Under the pieces are notes generated by a model, which made no database searches, was not told where the DNA came from, and worked only from the letters and a program-made list of their open reading frames with translations. A stretch of 64,000 bases of DNA from Sphingomonas phyllosphaerae (lineage in GTDB: Bacteria > Pseudomonadota > Alphaproteobacteria > Sphingomonadales > Sphingomonadaceae), in contig JAQIJC010000001.1 in the NCBI GenBank assembly GCA_036946405.1, forward strand, positions 1,185,001 through 1,249,000, given 5' to 3'. This document shows, piece after piece, positions 9,478-18,343 of the stretch. The first letter of the stretch is position 1. Each line of letters opens with the position of its first letter. The translations under genes were made by a program, and so were the position numbers.

Positions 9478-10110
9478 ATGAAGCTCTACGACGCCGAGCG
9501 CGCGCCCAGCCCGCGGCGCGTGCGGATCTATCTGGCCGAAAAGGCGATTTCCGTCGAGCGCGTGTCCGTCGATCTGGCGGGCGGGGCGCATCTGCATCCC
9601 GACTTTCTGGCGATCAATCCGCGCGGCACGGTGCCCGCCTTGCGGCTCGACGATGGCGAGGTGATCGGCGACTCGACCGCGATCTGCCGGTTCTTCGAGG
9701 CGCTGCATCCCGATCCGCCCCTGTTCGGCGCGCGTCCGGTGGAGATTGCGCGCGTTACCGCGTGGACGCGGCGCGTCGAGGCGGAAGGCTATGCCGCCTG
9801 CGTCTATGCGCTGCGCAACGCCGCGCCGCGCTTCGCGAATCGCGCCGAGCCGGGCATCTGGCCGGCGCTGCCGCAGCTTCCCGACCTCGCCGCGCGCGGC
9901 GCACGCATGTGGGAAGCGTTCGTCGCGACGCTCGACCAACGGCTTGCCGACAACGAATGGGTCGCGGGCGATCGTTATTCCTATGCCGACATCACCGCGC
10001 TGGTGACGGTCGATTTCGCCGCGATGGCGCGGCTGGCGCTGCCCGATGGGGTGCCGCATCTGCGCCGCTGGCACGCCGCCGCCACCGCCCGTCCGAGTGC
10101 CACCGCATGA
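9478..10110 (+). CDS. Glutathione S-transferase family protein
   Basis: 210 aa. An N-terminal thioredoxin-like domain (MKLYDAERAPSPRRVRIYLA, then INPRGTVPALRLDDGEVIGDSTAI with the cis-Pro and the glutathione-binding Asp-Ser) is followed by the all-helical C-terminal domain (YSYADITALVTVDF). Serine near residue 11 is the likely glutathione-activating residue. Substrate unknown. Its TGA overlaps the folB ATG (ATGA), so the two genes are co-translated. Confidence 0.92.
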   Translation: MKLYDAERAPSPRRVRIYLAEKAISVERVSVDLAGGAHLHPDFLAINPRGTVPALRLDDGEVIGDSTAICRFFEALHPDPPLFGARPVEIARVTAWTRRVEAEGYAACVYALRNAAPRFANRAEPGIWPALPQLPDLAARGARMWEAFVATLDQRLADNEWVAGDRYSYADITALVTVDFAAMARLALPDGVPHLRRWHAAATARPSATA

Positions 10111-10487
10111 CCTACGCCCCCGATACGCTCGAACTCGAGGTGCATGACCTCGAGGTGCAGGTGCTGACCGGCATCTATTCCGAAGAGACGCATCTGCCGC
10201 AGCCGCTGCGCCTCTCGTTGACGGTGCTGCTCGACGCGCCCGCGCATTACGCCCCCGATACGCCGCTGTCGGCCTCGAAGAATTATCTCGACCTCAAGCA
10301 CGCCGCGACCGACGCGCTGTCGACCGCCGGGCATTTCACGCTGATCGAGGCGGTGGCGGATCACATTGCGGAAACGCTGTTCCTCCAGGACCAGCGTGTC
10401 CGGCGCGTGAAGGTGAAGATCGTCAAGCTCGCCATCGCCGAAGCCGGCGAGGCGATCGGCATCACATTGGTCCGGCACCGCCGCTGA
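10107..10487 (+). CDS. folB: Dihydroneopterin aldolase
   Basis: 126 aa, normal length for FolB. The enzyme converts 7,8-dihydroneopterin to 6-hydroxymethyl-dihydropterin in folate synthesis. Visible features: VQVLTGIYSEETHLPQPLRL, the SKNYLDLKHA strand with the active-site tyrosine, TLIEAVADHIAETLF, and VKVKIVKL with the catalytic lysine region. It overlaps the GST stop by 4 bp; its 3' end overlaps the convergent secreted-protein gene by 26 bp. Confidence 0.88.
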   Translation: MTYAPDTLELEVHDLEVQVLTGIYSEETHLPQPLRLSLTVLLDAPAHYAPDTPLSASKNYLDLKHAATDALSTAGHFTLIEAVADHIAETLFLQDQRVRRVKVKIVKLAIAEAGEAIGITLVRHRR

Positions 10488-11346
10488 CCGCCGACGCCGG
10501 CGCGGCGCGGCACGGCCCGAGCTGCTCGATGACGAAGGCGTAATCGGCCTGCGCCTGCGTGGCATCGTCGGGCGAGAGCGACGCGGTGCTGCGTTCCGGG
10601 AGCGTCGGGGGGAGGGCACAGGCGAGCCGATACCAGAGCAAGGTGTCGCGCTTCGGGGTCGGGGCCGAGTCGTCGATGATCTCGCTGAGCGCGATCGACC
10701 AGCGCGGCTGCTCGCCCGGGCGACGCAGGATCGACAAGGCGGCCGGGCGATTGTCGCGGGTGCGCAGGAAAATCTGCGTCTCGCCCTCGCCGGGGAGCGC
10801 GCCGGGGACGTGGAAGGCATTGCCGACGTCGGTGATGACGGGCGGCGCATCGGGGGCCGCGATCTCGGAGGCGATCGCGCGAACGCGCTGCGCGAGCACG
10901 GCGCTCCAATCGTGCTGCGCGCCGGGCTCAACCAACTGAATTTGACCCGCTTGTCCCGCTACGGGACGTGCGAAGGCGAGCACTCGCCGCTTCTTGAGTG
11001 ACGGCACGCGACCACGCCAATCGGGTCCGACATCGACCACCCAGCCGACCCGCGCCGGGATGGCGGTCGCCCCGCGCACCAGTGTGGTTACATCCGCTTC
11101 GACATAGAAACGCGTCTTGCCGGCGGGGAGCCCGGCCGCCTCCGCGCCCTTGATTCGCGAGGCGGAGCGAATCGTCGCGTCGATCACCAGGGGGCTGGCG
11201 ATCACCAGATCGGTGAGATCGGCGTAGCCCAGCGCTGGTGCAACCGGTGCGGCGACAGGCGCTTGCTGGGCGCGGACGGACAGCGGCGCGATCGCGGGAG
11301 CCAGTAGCGCGGCGGCGGACGATAGGAAAAAAATGCGCTTGGTCAT
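10462..11346 (-). CDS. Secreted hypothetical protein
   Basis: 294 aa. A clear Sec signal peptide (MTKRIFFLSSAAALLAPAIA, likely cleaved after VRAQ) leads to a soluble periplasmic protein with YADLTDLVIASPLVIDATIR, RFYVEADVTTLVRGA and RVLAFARPV. Sphingomonads carry many proteins of this type; I know of no function. Cysteines are almost absent (one near the C-terminus and one in ALACALPP). It is divergent from tonB and convergent with folB, overlapping it by 26 bp. Confidence 0.8.
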   Translation of the reverse strand: MTKRIFFLSSAAALLAPAIAPLSVRAQQAPVAAPVAPALGYADLTDLVIASPLVIDATIRSASRIKGAEAAGLPAGKTRFYVEADVTTLVRGATAIPARVGWVVDVGPDWRGRVPSLKKRRVLAFARPVAGQAGQIQLVEPGAQHDWSAVLAQRVRAIASEIAAPDAPPVITDVGNAFHVPGALPGEGETQIFLRTRDNRPAALSILRRPGEQPRWSIALSEIIDDSAPTPKRDTLLWYRLACALPPTLPERSTASLSPDDATQAQADYAFVIEQLGPCRAAPASAVSGGAGPM

Positions 11347-11571
11347 GCTGCTTGGGATAGACGCGGGCGCGCAAACGATACAGAAATAAAAACGTCGCAG
11401 TCCGGCTGTACGTTTGTTGCGTCCGACAAAGCGTTTGCGCTCCCAAAAGGCGCGCGATAGGACTTGTGTGTCTGTAGGTAGCCTATTGGGCGCTACGGAA
11501 AGGTTAACAACCCGGCCGGATTTCGATCCGGTCACGCCACGGGCCGCAGGATGAGGGAGTTTCGTTGCTGA

Positions 11572-12246
11572 ATGGCCTATTCTGACCAGAAGATGAGCGG
11601 GGGCAAGGTTGGCGCGCTGGTAATCGTCGCGTTGATCCACGTTGCCCTTGGCTATGCCTTCATAACCGGCCTCGCGACGAATTTCGTCAAGAAGCAGGTC
11701 GAGAAGCTGAACACGTTCGACGTCGAGGAGCCACCGCCCCCGCCGCCGGAAGAGCCGCCGCCCCCGCCGCCCGATACGCCGATGACGCCGCCGCCGGTGG
11801 TGTCGCCGCCGCCGATCGTGCAGAACCCGAATCCGCCGCCCGTGACGGTCGCGACGGTGCCGACCCCGCCGCCGGTCTACGTGCCTACGCCGACGGTCGC
11901 GCCGCCCGCCCCGCCCGCGCCGCCGGCGCCGCCGGCACCCCCTGCAGTCAGCAAGGCTGCCGGTCTGAAGGGTAATCCCGGCCAGTTCTTCGGTGCCGAC
12001 AACTACCCGCCCTCGGCCATCCGTGCCGAAGAGCAGGGACGTGTCGTCGCGAAGCTGACGGTGGGCACCGACGGGCGCGTCACCGACTGCGTGGTCACCA
12101 CGTCGAGCAACTCCTCGGCGCTCGACCAGGCGACCTGCCGTATCGCCAAGAGCCGCGTGCGGTTCTCGCCGGCACAGGATGCGACCGGGAACCCGATCGT
12201 CTCCAGCTATACGCTGCCGGTGCGATGGGTGCTGCCACAAAACTGA
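11572..12246 (+). CDS. tonB: Energy transducer TonB
   Basis: 224 aa. TonB spans the periplasm to pass proton-motive energy from ExbBD to outer-membrane TonB-dependent receptors. There is one N-terminal membrane anchor (GALVIVALIHVALGYAFITG), a long proline-rich periplasmic rod at residues about 50-125 with PPPPPEEP- and PAPPAPPAPP-type repeats, and the C-terminal domain (YPPSAIRAEEQGRVVAKLTV, FSPAQDATGNP). It leads the tonB-exbB-exbD-exbD cluster. The 225-bp region upstream contains the promoter for this cluster and for the divergent secreted gene, but I cannot point to its elements. Confidence 0.93.
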   Translation: MAYSDQKMSGGKVGALVIVALIHVALGYAFITGLATNFVKKQVEKLNTFDVEEPPPPPPEEPPPPPPDTPMTPPPVVSPPPIVQNPNPPPVTVATVPTPPPVYVPTPTVAPPAPPAPPAPPAPPAVSKAAGLKGNPGQFFGADNYPPSAIRAEEQGRVVAKLTVGTDGRVTDCVVTTSSNSSALDQATCRIAKSRVRFSPAQDATGNPIVSSYTLPVRWVLPQN

Positions 12247-12316
12247 TCCGCGTGACCCTGGCCGCGCGGACCAAAATCGCCGGCCGACAACTTATCTGGC
12301 TTAAGGAAGAAACCGA

Positions 12317-13114
12317 ATGATCATCAACATCCTCGCCGCGGGTGGGACCGCGGCAGCCGAGAACCAGTTCGGCCTGCAGCAGGCGCTGAAGGAAGGCGGC
12401 ATCATCTCGCAGTCGGTTTTCACCATCCTGGTGGTGATGTCGGTTGTGTCCTTCTACATCCTCTTCTCGAAGCTGTTCGAGCAGCAGAAGATCATCAACC
12501 AGGCCAAGCGCGTCCGGTCGAACTTCTGGAACAGCACCTCGCTGCGCGAAGGCTCGGCGAAGCTCGAGAAGAATTCGGCCTACAAGCAGCTGGTCGATGA
12601 CGGCCTGGCCGCGCAGGAGCAGCACTCGAAGCTGACCGATCCGGTCGAGGCGCACGACTGGCTGCACGGCTCGCTGGCGCGGTCGGAAGCCGCGATCAAC
12701 TCGAAGCTGGGCGGTGGTCTGGCGTTCCTCGCGACGGTCGGTGCGACCTCGCCGTTCATCGGTCTGTTCGGGACCGTCGTCGGCATCTATCGCGCGCTGA
12801 TCAAGATCGGCGCGTCGGGCGATCCGTCGATCGACAAGGTCGCGGGTCCGGTCGGTGAGGCGCTCATCATGACCGCGCTCGGCCTCGTCGTCGCGGTTCC
12901 GGCGGTGCTGGCGTACAACTGGCTGCAGCGTCGCAACAAGTCGATCGCGGAAGACCTGTCGGCCTTCTCGAACGACGTGCTGGGCTTCCTCGCCTCGAAC
13001 GGTGCGGTTCGCCCGTCGATCGGCGCGACGACCGCCACCGCCAAGGCGCCGGTCAAGCCGGCCGCGGCGACCACGACTGCCGGCCAGGCCGGTGGCGTGC
13101 AGACCCGCCCGTAA
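12317..13114 (+). CDS. exbB: ExbB/TolQ/MotA-family proton channel protein
   Basis: 265 aa, three membrane segments (about residues 30-50, 130-155 and 180-200) with the family signature LGGGLAFLATVGATSPFIGLFGTVVGIYRA and LIMTALGLVVAVPAVLAYNW. It forms the proton channel with the ExbD proteins that energises TonB. A 30-residue Ala/Thr/Pro-rich tail follows. AAGGAAG lies 7 bases before the ATG. Confidence 0.94.
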   Translation: MIINILAAGGTAAAENQFGLQQALKEGGIISQSVFTILVVMSVVSFYILFSKLFEQQKIINQAKRVRSNFWNSTSLREGSAKLEKNSAYKQLVDDGLAAQEQHSKLTDPVEAHDWLHGSLARSEAAINSKLGGGLAFLATVGATSPFIGLFGTVVGIYRALIKIGASGDPSIDKVAGPVGEALIMTALGLVVAVPAVLAYNWLQRRNKSIAEDLSAFSNDVLGFLASNGAVRPSIGATTATAKAPVKPAAATTTAGQAGGVQTRP

Positions 13115-13129
13115 GGCGAAGGGATAAGC

Positions 13130-13153
13130 GGGGTCGTCGCTTCCGGCGGCCCC
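13130..13153 (+). promoter_or_regulatory. Stem-loop between exbB and exbD
   Basis: GGGGTCGTCG and CGGCGGCCCC can form a 10-bp RNA stem (three G-U pairs) closed by a CTTC tetraloop, in the 111-bp gap between exbB and the first exbD. No T-run follows, so it is more likely an mRNA stabiliser or attenuator than a full terminator. Confidence 0.5.
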
Positions 13154-13225
13154 GTCGATCACCTGCCGTCGTGTCGGCGCCGCGTGGCGGCCCGGAGCGG
13201 CGGAACGAGAGAATAGGATAGCCTG

Positions 13226-13696
13226 ATGGCGATGAGCGTTGGCGGAGATTCCGCTGAATCCCCGATGTCGGACATCAACACGACACCCCTCGTGGACGTC
13301 ATGCTGGTGCTCCTCATCATCTTCCTGATCGCGGTGCCGGTCGCCATCCAGACGGTGAAGGGCATCAAGCTGCCCAGCGTCGTCTTCGATCCCACCACGA
13401 CCAAGCCCGAGAACGTGTCGCTGTCGGTGGCCGGCAACAACGGCGCCTGCCAGGTCTATTGGGGCATCACGCCGGTGACCCACCAGGAGCTGCTGGACCG
13501 TGCCGTCGCCAAGCTGAAGACCGAGATCGATCGTCAGGGTGGCCCCGGCAACCCGGACCTCGAGCTTCCCGAAGCGCACGTGCGCGCCGACGTCAACACG
13601 CCGTGGCGGTGCGTCGCGGGCACGATCTACAACATGCAGATGGCCGGCTTCGCCAAGGTCGGGTTCATTTCGCAGCCCAAGGGCGGCGGCGCCTGA
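13226..13696 (+). CDS. exbD: ExbD/TolR-family biopolymer transport protein (first copy)
   Basis: 156 aa. SDINTTPLVDVMLVLLIIFL is the ExbD/TolR signature with the proton-relay aspartate in the single membrane helix (residues about 20-42). The periplasmic part is longer than in the second copy and carries two cysteines (GACQVYW and WRCVAGT) that could form a disulphide. AGGATAG lies before the ATG. Confidence 0.93.
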   Translation: MAMSVGGDSAESPMSDINTTPLVDVMLVLLIIFLIAVPVAIQTVKGIKLPSVVFDPTTTKPENVSLSVAGNNGACQVYWGITPVTHQELLDRAVAKLKTEIDRQGGPGNPDLELPEAHVRADVNTPWRCVAGTIYNMQMAGFAKVGFISQPKGGGA

Positions 13697-13712
13697 GCGA
13701 GGAGTAGCTGAC

Positions 13713-14141
13713 ATGGCAATGAGTGCAGGCCGCGATGACGGCGAGCCGATGATGGAGATGAACACGACGCCGTTGATCGACGTCATGCTCGTGCTCCTCA
13801 TCATGTTCATCATCACCCTTCCGGTCCCGACGCACGCGGTGAAGGTCGACCTTCCGGTCAACGATCCGAAGGCACAGAAGCCGCCGGTCGATCCGATCAA
13901 GAACAAGATCGCGATCGACGCGGCGGGCGGGATCACCTGGAACGGCACCCCGGTCAATTCGACGGTGCTGCGTCAGTACCTCGACCAGTCGGCAGCGATG
14001 AGCCCCGAGCCGGAACTGCAGTTCCAGCCCGATCCGGCCACGCGGTACGACGTCGTCGACCAGGCGCTGGCCGATATCAAGCGCTCGAACGTGACGAAGC
14101 TCGGCTTCGTCGGCAACGAACAATATTACAAGGATTTCTGA
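13713..14141 (+). CDS. exbD: ExbD/TolR-family biopolymer transport protein (second copy)
   Basis: 142 aa, a paralogue of the preceding gene 16 bp upstream. MEMNTTPLIDVMLVLLIMFI is the proton-relay membrane helix; the periplasmic domain ends DIKRSNVTKLGFVGNEQYYK. Two ExbD genes after one ExbB are usual in sphingomonads, which have many TonB-dependent receptors. GCGAGGAG precedes the ATG. A strong terminator follows. Confidence 0.93.
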   Translation: MAMSAGRDDGEPMMEMNTTPLIDVMLVLLIMFIITLPVPTHAVKVDLPVNDPKAQKPPVDPIKNKIAIDAAGGITWNGTPVNSTVLRQYLDQSAAMSPEPELQFQPDPATRYDVVDQALADIKRSNVTKLGFVGNEQYYKDF

Positions 14142-14172
14142 TCGCTCCGGCGATTGGATGCTCCGGTTTGAA

Positions 14173-14199
14173 GGGCGGTCCCGCGGGGCCGCCCTTTTT
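14173..14199 (+). terminator. Rho-independent terminator of the tonB-exb operon
   Basis: GGGCGGTCCC and GGGGCCGCCC form a GC-rich hairpin followed directly by TTTTT, 31 bp after the second exbD stop. Confidence 0.9.
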
Positions 14200-14249
14200 C
14201 GTTCGTGCGGGTCGGACCGGGGATACCGCAAGTGCCCCTCTTGCCAGAA

Positions 14250-14276
14250 TGTCAAATAAGTGACACCTTGATGTCA
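14250..14276. promoter_or_regulatory. TGTCA/TGACA dyad upstream of small secreted gene
   Basis: TGTCA-N6-TGACA is a perfect inverted repeat (14250-14265), followed by another TGTCA in TGATGTCA (14269-14276), within the AT-richer region 48-74 bp before the next gene. It is a candidate operator; no regulator can be named. Confidence 0.35.
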
Positions 14277-14323
14277 TAAAAGCGTAACGCGATTGTCTTC
14301 GCGGGTGCAGACAGGAGGGTGAC

Positions 14324-14674
14324 ATGTACGGCAAGCTGACGCTCGCAGCGCTGACGATAGTGACACTGGCAACGGCGCCGGCGACCGCGAAAGACCGGGT
14401 CGGCTATCAGGCGATCGCCGCGGGAAGTCTCGCCAAGGCCGAGCAGACGATCGACGCGGAGCGCGCGATTTTCCCCGACCGCCCTGAATTGATGCTCAAT
14501 CTCGCCGCCGTGTACGCGCGTACCGGCCGCGAGGCACAAGCGCGGGCACTATACGGCGATGTCCTTGACCGCGAATCGGTGGCGCTGGATATGGCGGATG
14601 GCAGCGTCCGCACCTCGCATGACCTGGCGCGGACCGGGATGATGCGGCTCACCACGGCCATGGCGACACGCTGA
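14324..14674 (+). CDS. Small secreted TPR-like protein
   Basis: 116 aa. A signal peptide (MYGKLTLAALTIVTLATAPA, cut near ATAK) leads to a helical segment that resembles one and a half tetratricopeptide repeats (AGSLAKAEQTIDAERAIFPD, PELMLNLAAVYARTGREAQA). Similar short secreted TPR proteins occur widely in sphingomonads with unknown function. CAGGAGGGTGAC before the ATG is a very strong ribosome binding site. Confidence 0.82.
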   Translation: MYGKLTLAALTIVTLATAPATAKDRVGYQAIAAGSLAKAEQTIDAERAIFPDRPELMLNLAAVYARTGREAQARALYGDVLDRESVALDMADGSVRTSHDLARTGMMRLTTAMATR

Positions 14675-15326
14675 AGTTAGGCGTGCCTTTTTGGCAACGA
14701 GTGTTGCAAAGAAGGCGCGCTTGCGGCCGGGAGGTGGTTACGGGGCGGGCAGTTCGGGAGTGAGTTTGGCGCACTTGATCCGACTTTCCCGAACTGCCTT
14801 CGCAGGCGATTTTCAAAGAGTTTGCGTTCTCCAGTTTGCGGCATGGCGGGATCGACGCGCGCGTGTTCGCGTCTCGAAGTGGATCACAGGCGAGCTTCGA
14901 TGGCTGATCTCGCGGGGACTGGTGGTTTTTTTCGATAGCTGTTGATCCGTCCGCCCGCTTGTCTTGCGCTGCCTTGACCTGATTGCCAGCGCGCCGATGA
15001 TGAGCGTCGATCGTCCAACGTCGCGGTAGGCGTCTTCGGCGGTTCAGAGGCGAATCACAGTACCCCGGACGGAGTCGCTTCGCTCGCCATGACGAACGGC
15101 ATGTTCGACCTCACGTCATGATGTTCTGCTCCACGCTCGTCGCGAGGGCGGGCGGAAGCGAATGGTCTTGCCGGATGACGAACCAACGCACGTGCGTGAT
15201 CCCGTGAGCCTCCGGACCGGTCGGGGTTGGAGGATCCCGTGCGGGCGGCTCCGTTCAAGCGTCAAGCCACAGCGGCGTCGATTACGCCGATGGAAACCGG
15301 TCGTCCTGCAACGCCAGCCATCGTCG
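14675..15326. other. 650-bp non-coding gap
   Basis: No frame here has a convincing start, ribosome binding site or family match. The gap holds a 12-bp inverted repeat (14748-14798), a T-tract near 14925-14935, and at about 15070-15099 a piece resembling one arm of the family D palindromic repeat (ggagtcgcttcgctcgccatgacgaac). Base composition is less GC-rich than the neighbouring genes. It may be decayed sequence or hold an unrecognised small RNA. Confidence 0.5.
14748..14798. repeat. 12-bp perfect inverted repeat in non-coding gap
   Basis: GGCAGTTCGGGA (14748-14759) and TCCCGAACTGCC (14787-14798) are exact reverse complements separated by 27 bp. This could be an RNA hairpin or the remains of a mobile element; no transposase is nearby. 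Confidence 0.55.
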
Positions 15327-15881
15327 TCATAGCCGCGGCAGGGTCACTCCGCGTTGTCCCATATATTTGCCGGCGCGGTCGGCATAGCTCGTCTCGCATG
15401 GCTCGTTCCCGTGCAGGAAGAGGAACTGGCACGCGCCCTCATGGGCGTAGATCTTGGCGGGTAGCGGCGTGGTGTTCGAGAATTCGAGCGTCACATGCCC
15501 CTCCCAGCCGGGTTCGAGCGGGGTGACGTTGACGATGATCCCGCAGCGCGCATAGGTCGATTTGCCGAGGCAGATCACCAGAACGTCGCGGGGTACGCGA
15601 AAATACTCGACCGTCCGCGCCAGCGCGAAGCTGTTGGGCGGGATGATGCAGACGTCGGTCTTGCGATCGACGAAGCTGTTTGCGGCGAAATCCTTCGGAT
15701 CGACCAGCGCATTGTCGACGTTGGTGAAGATCTTGAACTCGTCGGCGACGCGGGCGTCGTAGCCGTAGCTCGACAGGCCATAGCTGATGCAGCCGTCGCG
15801 GCGTTGCGACTCGACGAACGGTTCGATCATGCCGTCAGCAAGCGCGCGCTCGCGAATCCAGCGATCGGACATGACGGACAT
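15327..15881 (-). CDS. dcd: dCTP deaminase
   Basis: 184 aa. Converts dCTP to dUTP for thymidylate synthesis. [40 protein letters not shown] and [20 protein letters not shown] with the catalytic glutamate are the family hallmarks, and the end [13 protein letters not shown] is typical of alphaproteobacterial Dcd. ATG at 15881 is used; a second ATG at 15869 is also plausible. Single minus-strand gene with no obvious partner. Confidence 0.96.
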   Translation of the reverse strand: MSVMSDRWIRERALADGMIEPFVESQRRDGCISYGLSSYGYDARVADEFKIFTNVDNALVDPKDFAANSFVDRKTDVCIIPPNSFALARTVEYFRVPRDVLVICLGKSTYARCGIIVNVTPLEPGWEGHVTLEFSNTTPLPAKIYAHEGACQFLFLHGNEPCETSYADRAGKYMGQRGVTLPRL

Positions 15882-15992
15882 GATGAACTTCCCCCTGGCT
15901 GCGCTGCGCTTTCGCTGCTGAGCGCGCGCGGTGCAACCCCGCAGTCATCCTCCGCTGGCCGCACGTCGCGTTGCCCGCTAGCGTCACCCGAT

Positions 15993-16457
15993 ATGGTGAA
16001 GCTGTTTTTGCCGCTGGCGTACTGGCTGCGCCGCCGCGCGATGGCGCTGGTCGGCTGGCGCACGCACGGGGTCAAGTTGCTGGTCTTCGATCGCGCCGGC
16101 CGGGTGCTGCTGGTCCGGCATCGCTACGGCCGCAGCGATCTGCACATGCTCCCCGGTGGCGGGATCGCGCGCCGCGAGCCGCCGGCCGTGGCGGCGGCCC
16201 GCGAACTGCGTGAGGAAACCGGGTGTATCGCGCAGGAGCTGGCGCTCTTCGCCCGATATGAATCACGCACGGAGGGGCGGCGCGACACGGTTCACCTTTT
16301 CGTCGCGAGCAGCGACGATACGCCGGTGGTCGACGGGCGCGAACTGGCCGAAGCCGGATTCCATCCGCTCGATGCGCTGCCTGCCACCCTGTCCCCGGCG
16401 ACGCAGCGGCGGATCGACGAATGGCGGGGCCACCGCGTGCGGGGTAACGACTGGTAG
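15993..16457 (+). CDS. NUDIX hydrolase
   Basis: 154 aa. A complete Nudix box is present (GGGIARREPPAVAAARELRE then ETG). The preceding PLAYWLRRRAMALVGWRTHG and HRYGRSDLHMLPGG are found in a group of alphaproteobacterial Nudix proteins of unknown substrate. ATG at 15993. A GC-rich stretch of about 100 bp separates it from nuoA, containing CCCC/GGGG arms (about 16493-16512) that may act as its terminator. Confidence 0.88.
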   Translation: MVKLFLPLAYWLRRRAMALVGWRTHGVKLLVFDRAGRVLLVRHRYGRSDLHMLPGGGIARREPPAVAAARELREETGCIAQELALFARYESRTEGRRDTVHLFVASSDDTPVVDGRELAEAGFHPLDALPATLSPATQRRIDEWRGHRVRGNDW

Positions 16458-16563
16458 GTCCTTGCGATTCATTCTCACTGCCCCGCGGCCTTGCCCCTCC
16501 GGGGGCGGGGGTCTAGAGCGTGCCGGTTCCGTTCGCACCTGCGAGAGAGGCGAGAGAGACATA

Positions 16564-16938
16564 GTGGTCGATCTGTCGCAATACCTACCGATCCTCCTGT
16601 TCCTGGGAGTGGCGCTCGCCTTGTCGAGCGCGTTCGTGTTCCTGCCGATGGCGGTCGCCAAGCTGACCGGCGCGGCCAAACCCACGCCCGAAAAGCTGGC
16701 CGAATATGAATGCGGCTTCCCCGCGTTCGAGGACAGCCGCTCGCAATTCGACGTGCGTTTCTATCTGGTCGCCATCCTGTTCATCATCTTCGATCTCGAA
16801 GCGGCGTTCCTATATCCTTGGGCAGTCAGCGTTTTCTCGCTTGGCTGGACCGCATGGATCTCGATGATGATCTTTATCGCCGAACTCGCGCTCGGCCTTG
16901 TCTACGCGTGGAAGAAGGGAGCGCTGGAGTGGGAGTAG
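16564..16938 (+). CDS. nuoA: NADH-quinone oxidoreductase subunit A
   Basis: 124 aa, three membrane helices, with the conserved loop [20 protein letters not shown] (including the NuoA cysteine) and [20 protein letters not shown]. Membrane-arm subunit of proton-pumping complex I. The start is GTG at 16564 (V-V-D-L-S-Q-Y); no ATG exists in a suitable place. First gene of the nuoA-N operon, and its promoter should lie in 16458-16563. Confidence 0.95.
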   Translation: MVDLSQYLPILLFLGVALALSSAFVFLPMAVAKLTGAAKPTPEKLAEYECGFPAFEDSRSQFDVRFYLVAILFIIFDLEAAFLYPWAVSVFSLGWTAWISMMIFIAELALGLVYAWKKGALEWE

Positions 16939-17498
16939 AAGCACACTCCGGGCCGATCGGGCTCGTCAACAATCCCGAGCCGGGTCGTGGGGTGATCGCG
17001 CCCGACCAGGGCTTTTTCGATGGTCTGAACGGCGAGCTGAACGACAAGGGTTTCCTCGTCACCTCGACCGAGGAACTGTTCCAATGGGCGCGCACCGGCT
17101 CGCTGTGGTGGATGACGTTCGGGCTCGCATGCTGCGCGGTCGAGATGATCCACGTCAACATGCCGCGCTACGACATGGAGCGGTTCGGGGCCGCGCCGCG
17201 CGCGTCGCCGCGCCAGTCGGACGTGATGATCGTCGCCGGTACGCTCTGCAACAAGATGGCGCCGGCGCTCCGCAAGGTCTACGATCAGATGTCGGAGCCG
17301 AAATACGTCATCTCGATGGGCTCGTGCGCCAATGGCGGCGGCTATTATCACTATAGCTACAGCGTCGTGCGCGGCTGCGATCGCGTGGTGCCGGTCGACA
17401 TCTACGTCCCCGGCTGTCCGCCGACCGCCGAGGCGTTGCTGTACGGCGTGATGCAGTTGCAGCGGAAGATCCGCCGTGCCGGGAGCATCGAACGGTGA
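16929..17498 (+). CDS. nuoB: NADH-quinone oxidoreductase subunit B
   Basis: 189 aa. Carries the terminal [4Fe-4S] cluster N2: [23 protein letters not shown] and [13 protein letters not shown] supply the four cysteines. Connects the peripheral arm to the quinone site with NuoD. Starts at GTG 16929 inside the end of nuoA (10-bp overlap). Confidence 0.96.
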   Translation: MGVEAHSGPIGLVNNPEPGRGVIAPDQGFFDGLNGELNDKGFLVTSTEELFQWARTGSLWWMTFGLACCAVEMIHVNMPRYDMERFGAAPRASPRQSDVMIVAGTLCNKMAPALRKVYDQMSEPKYVISMGSCANGGGYYHYSYSVVRGCDRVVPVDIYVPGCPPTAEALLYGVMQLQRKIRRAGSIER

Positions 17499-18343
17499 GG
17501 GCGCCGGCTCCTGCCTATGCGGCGCAGCTCAACGATGCGACGATCGACGCGGCGCGTGCCGCGATCGGTGGCGCGTTGCTCGATGCGGTCGAGATCGCGG
17601 GCGAGGTGCAGTTGCACGTCACGCGCGACGGGCTGGTCGCGGCGCTGACCGCGCTGCGCGACACGCCCGGGCTCGAATATCAGCAGCTGATGGAGATCGC
17701 GGGGGTCGACTATCCGGAGCGCGCCGAGCGGTTCGAGGTCGTCTATTGCCTGTTGTCGCTGACGCGCAACCACCGGCTGCACGTCCATGTCGGCGCGACC
17801 GAGGACACGCCGGTGCCGTCGGTGACCGACATCTGGCCGGTCGCTGGCTGGCTGGAGCGCGAGGTATACGACATGTACGGCGTGCTGTTCTCGGGCAACC
17901 GCGACCTGCGCCGCATCCTGACCGACTATGGCTTCCGCGGGCACCCGTTCCGCAAGGACTTCCCGCTGACCGGGTTCGTCGAGCTGCGCTATTCGGAAGA
18001 GCAGAAGCGCGTCGTCTATGAGCCGGTGAAGCTGGCGCAGGATTTCCGCACCTTCGACTTCACCAGCCCGTGGGAAGGCGCGGAATACGTGCTGCCGGGT
18101 GACGAAAAGGCGAAGCTGCCCGAGGCGAAGGGCGCGCCGACCCCGGCGACCGCGACCGAGGTGCAGAAGGCCGGCGCGGTCGAGACGCCGAAGCAGGACG
18201 CCCCGGCACCGAGCCAGCCTTATGCCAAGAAGGACACGACCAGCACCGCCGAAACCGGCGCGGGGCGTGCCGAAAGCGATGCCGAGCCGAAGCCGGCCGA
18301 CCCCGATGTCGTGCCGTCGAAGGGCGGAGGGCAGAACCAATGA
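17495..18343 (+). CDS. nuoC: NADH-quinone oxidoreductase subunit C with extended tail
   Basis: 282 aa. Residues about 30-195 form the 30-kDa subunit domain ([40 protein letters not shown]). The rest, about 80 residues, is a low-complexity Ala/Pro/Lys/Glu tail that standard NuoC proteins of about 200 aa lack. GTG start overlaps the nuoB stop (GTGA); the end overlaps nuoD (ATGA). Confidence 0.95.
   Translation: MRAPAPAYAAQLNDATIDAARAAIGGALLDAVEIAGEVQLHVTRDGLVAALTALRDTPGLEYQQLMEIAGVDYPERAERFEVVYCLLSLTRNHRLHVHVGATEDTPVPSVTDIWPVAGWLEREVYDMYGVLFSGNRDLRRILTDYGFRGHPFRKDFPLTGFVELRYSEEQKRVVYEPVKLAQDFRTFDFTSPWEGAEYVLPGDEKAKLPEAKGAPTPATATEVQKAGAVETPKQDAPAPSQPYAKKDTTSTAETGAGRAESDAEPKPADPDVVPSKGGGQNQ

Noticed and set aside
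14691..14945. 84-codon frame in the gap after the small secreted gene
   Set aside because: No ribosome binding site or recognisable protein features, and it spans the inverted repeat.
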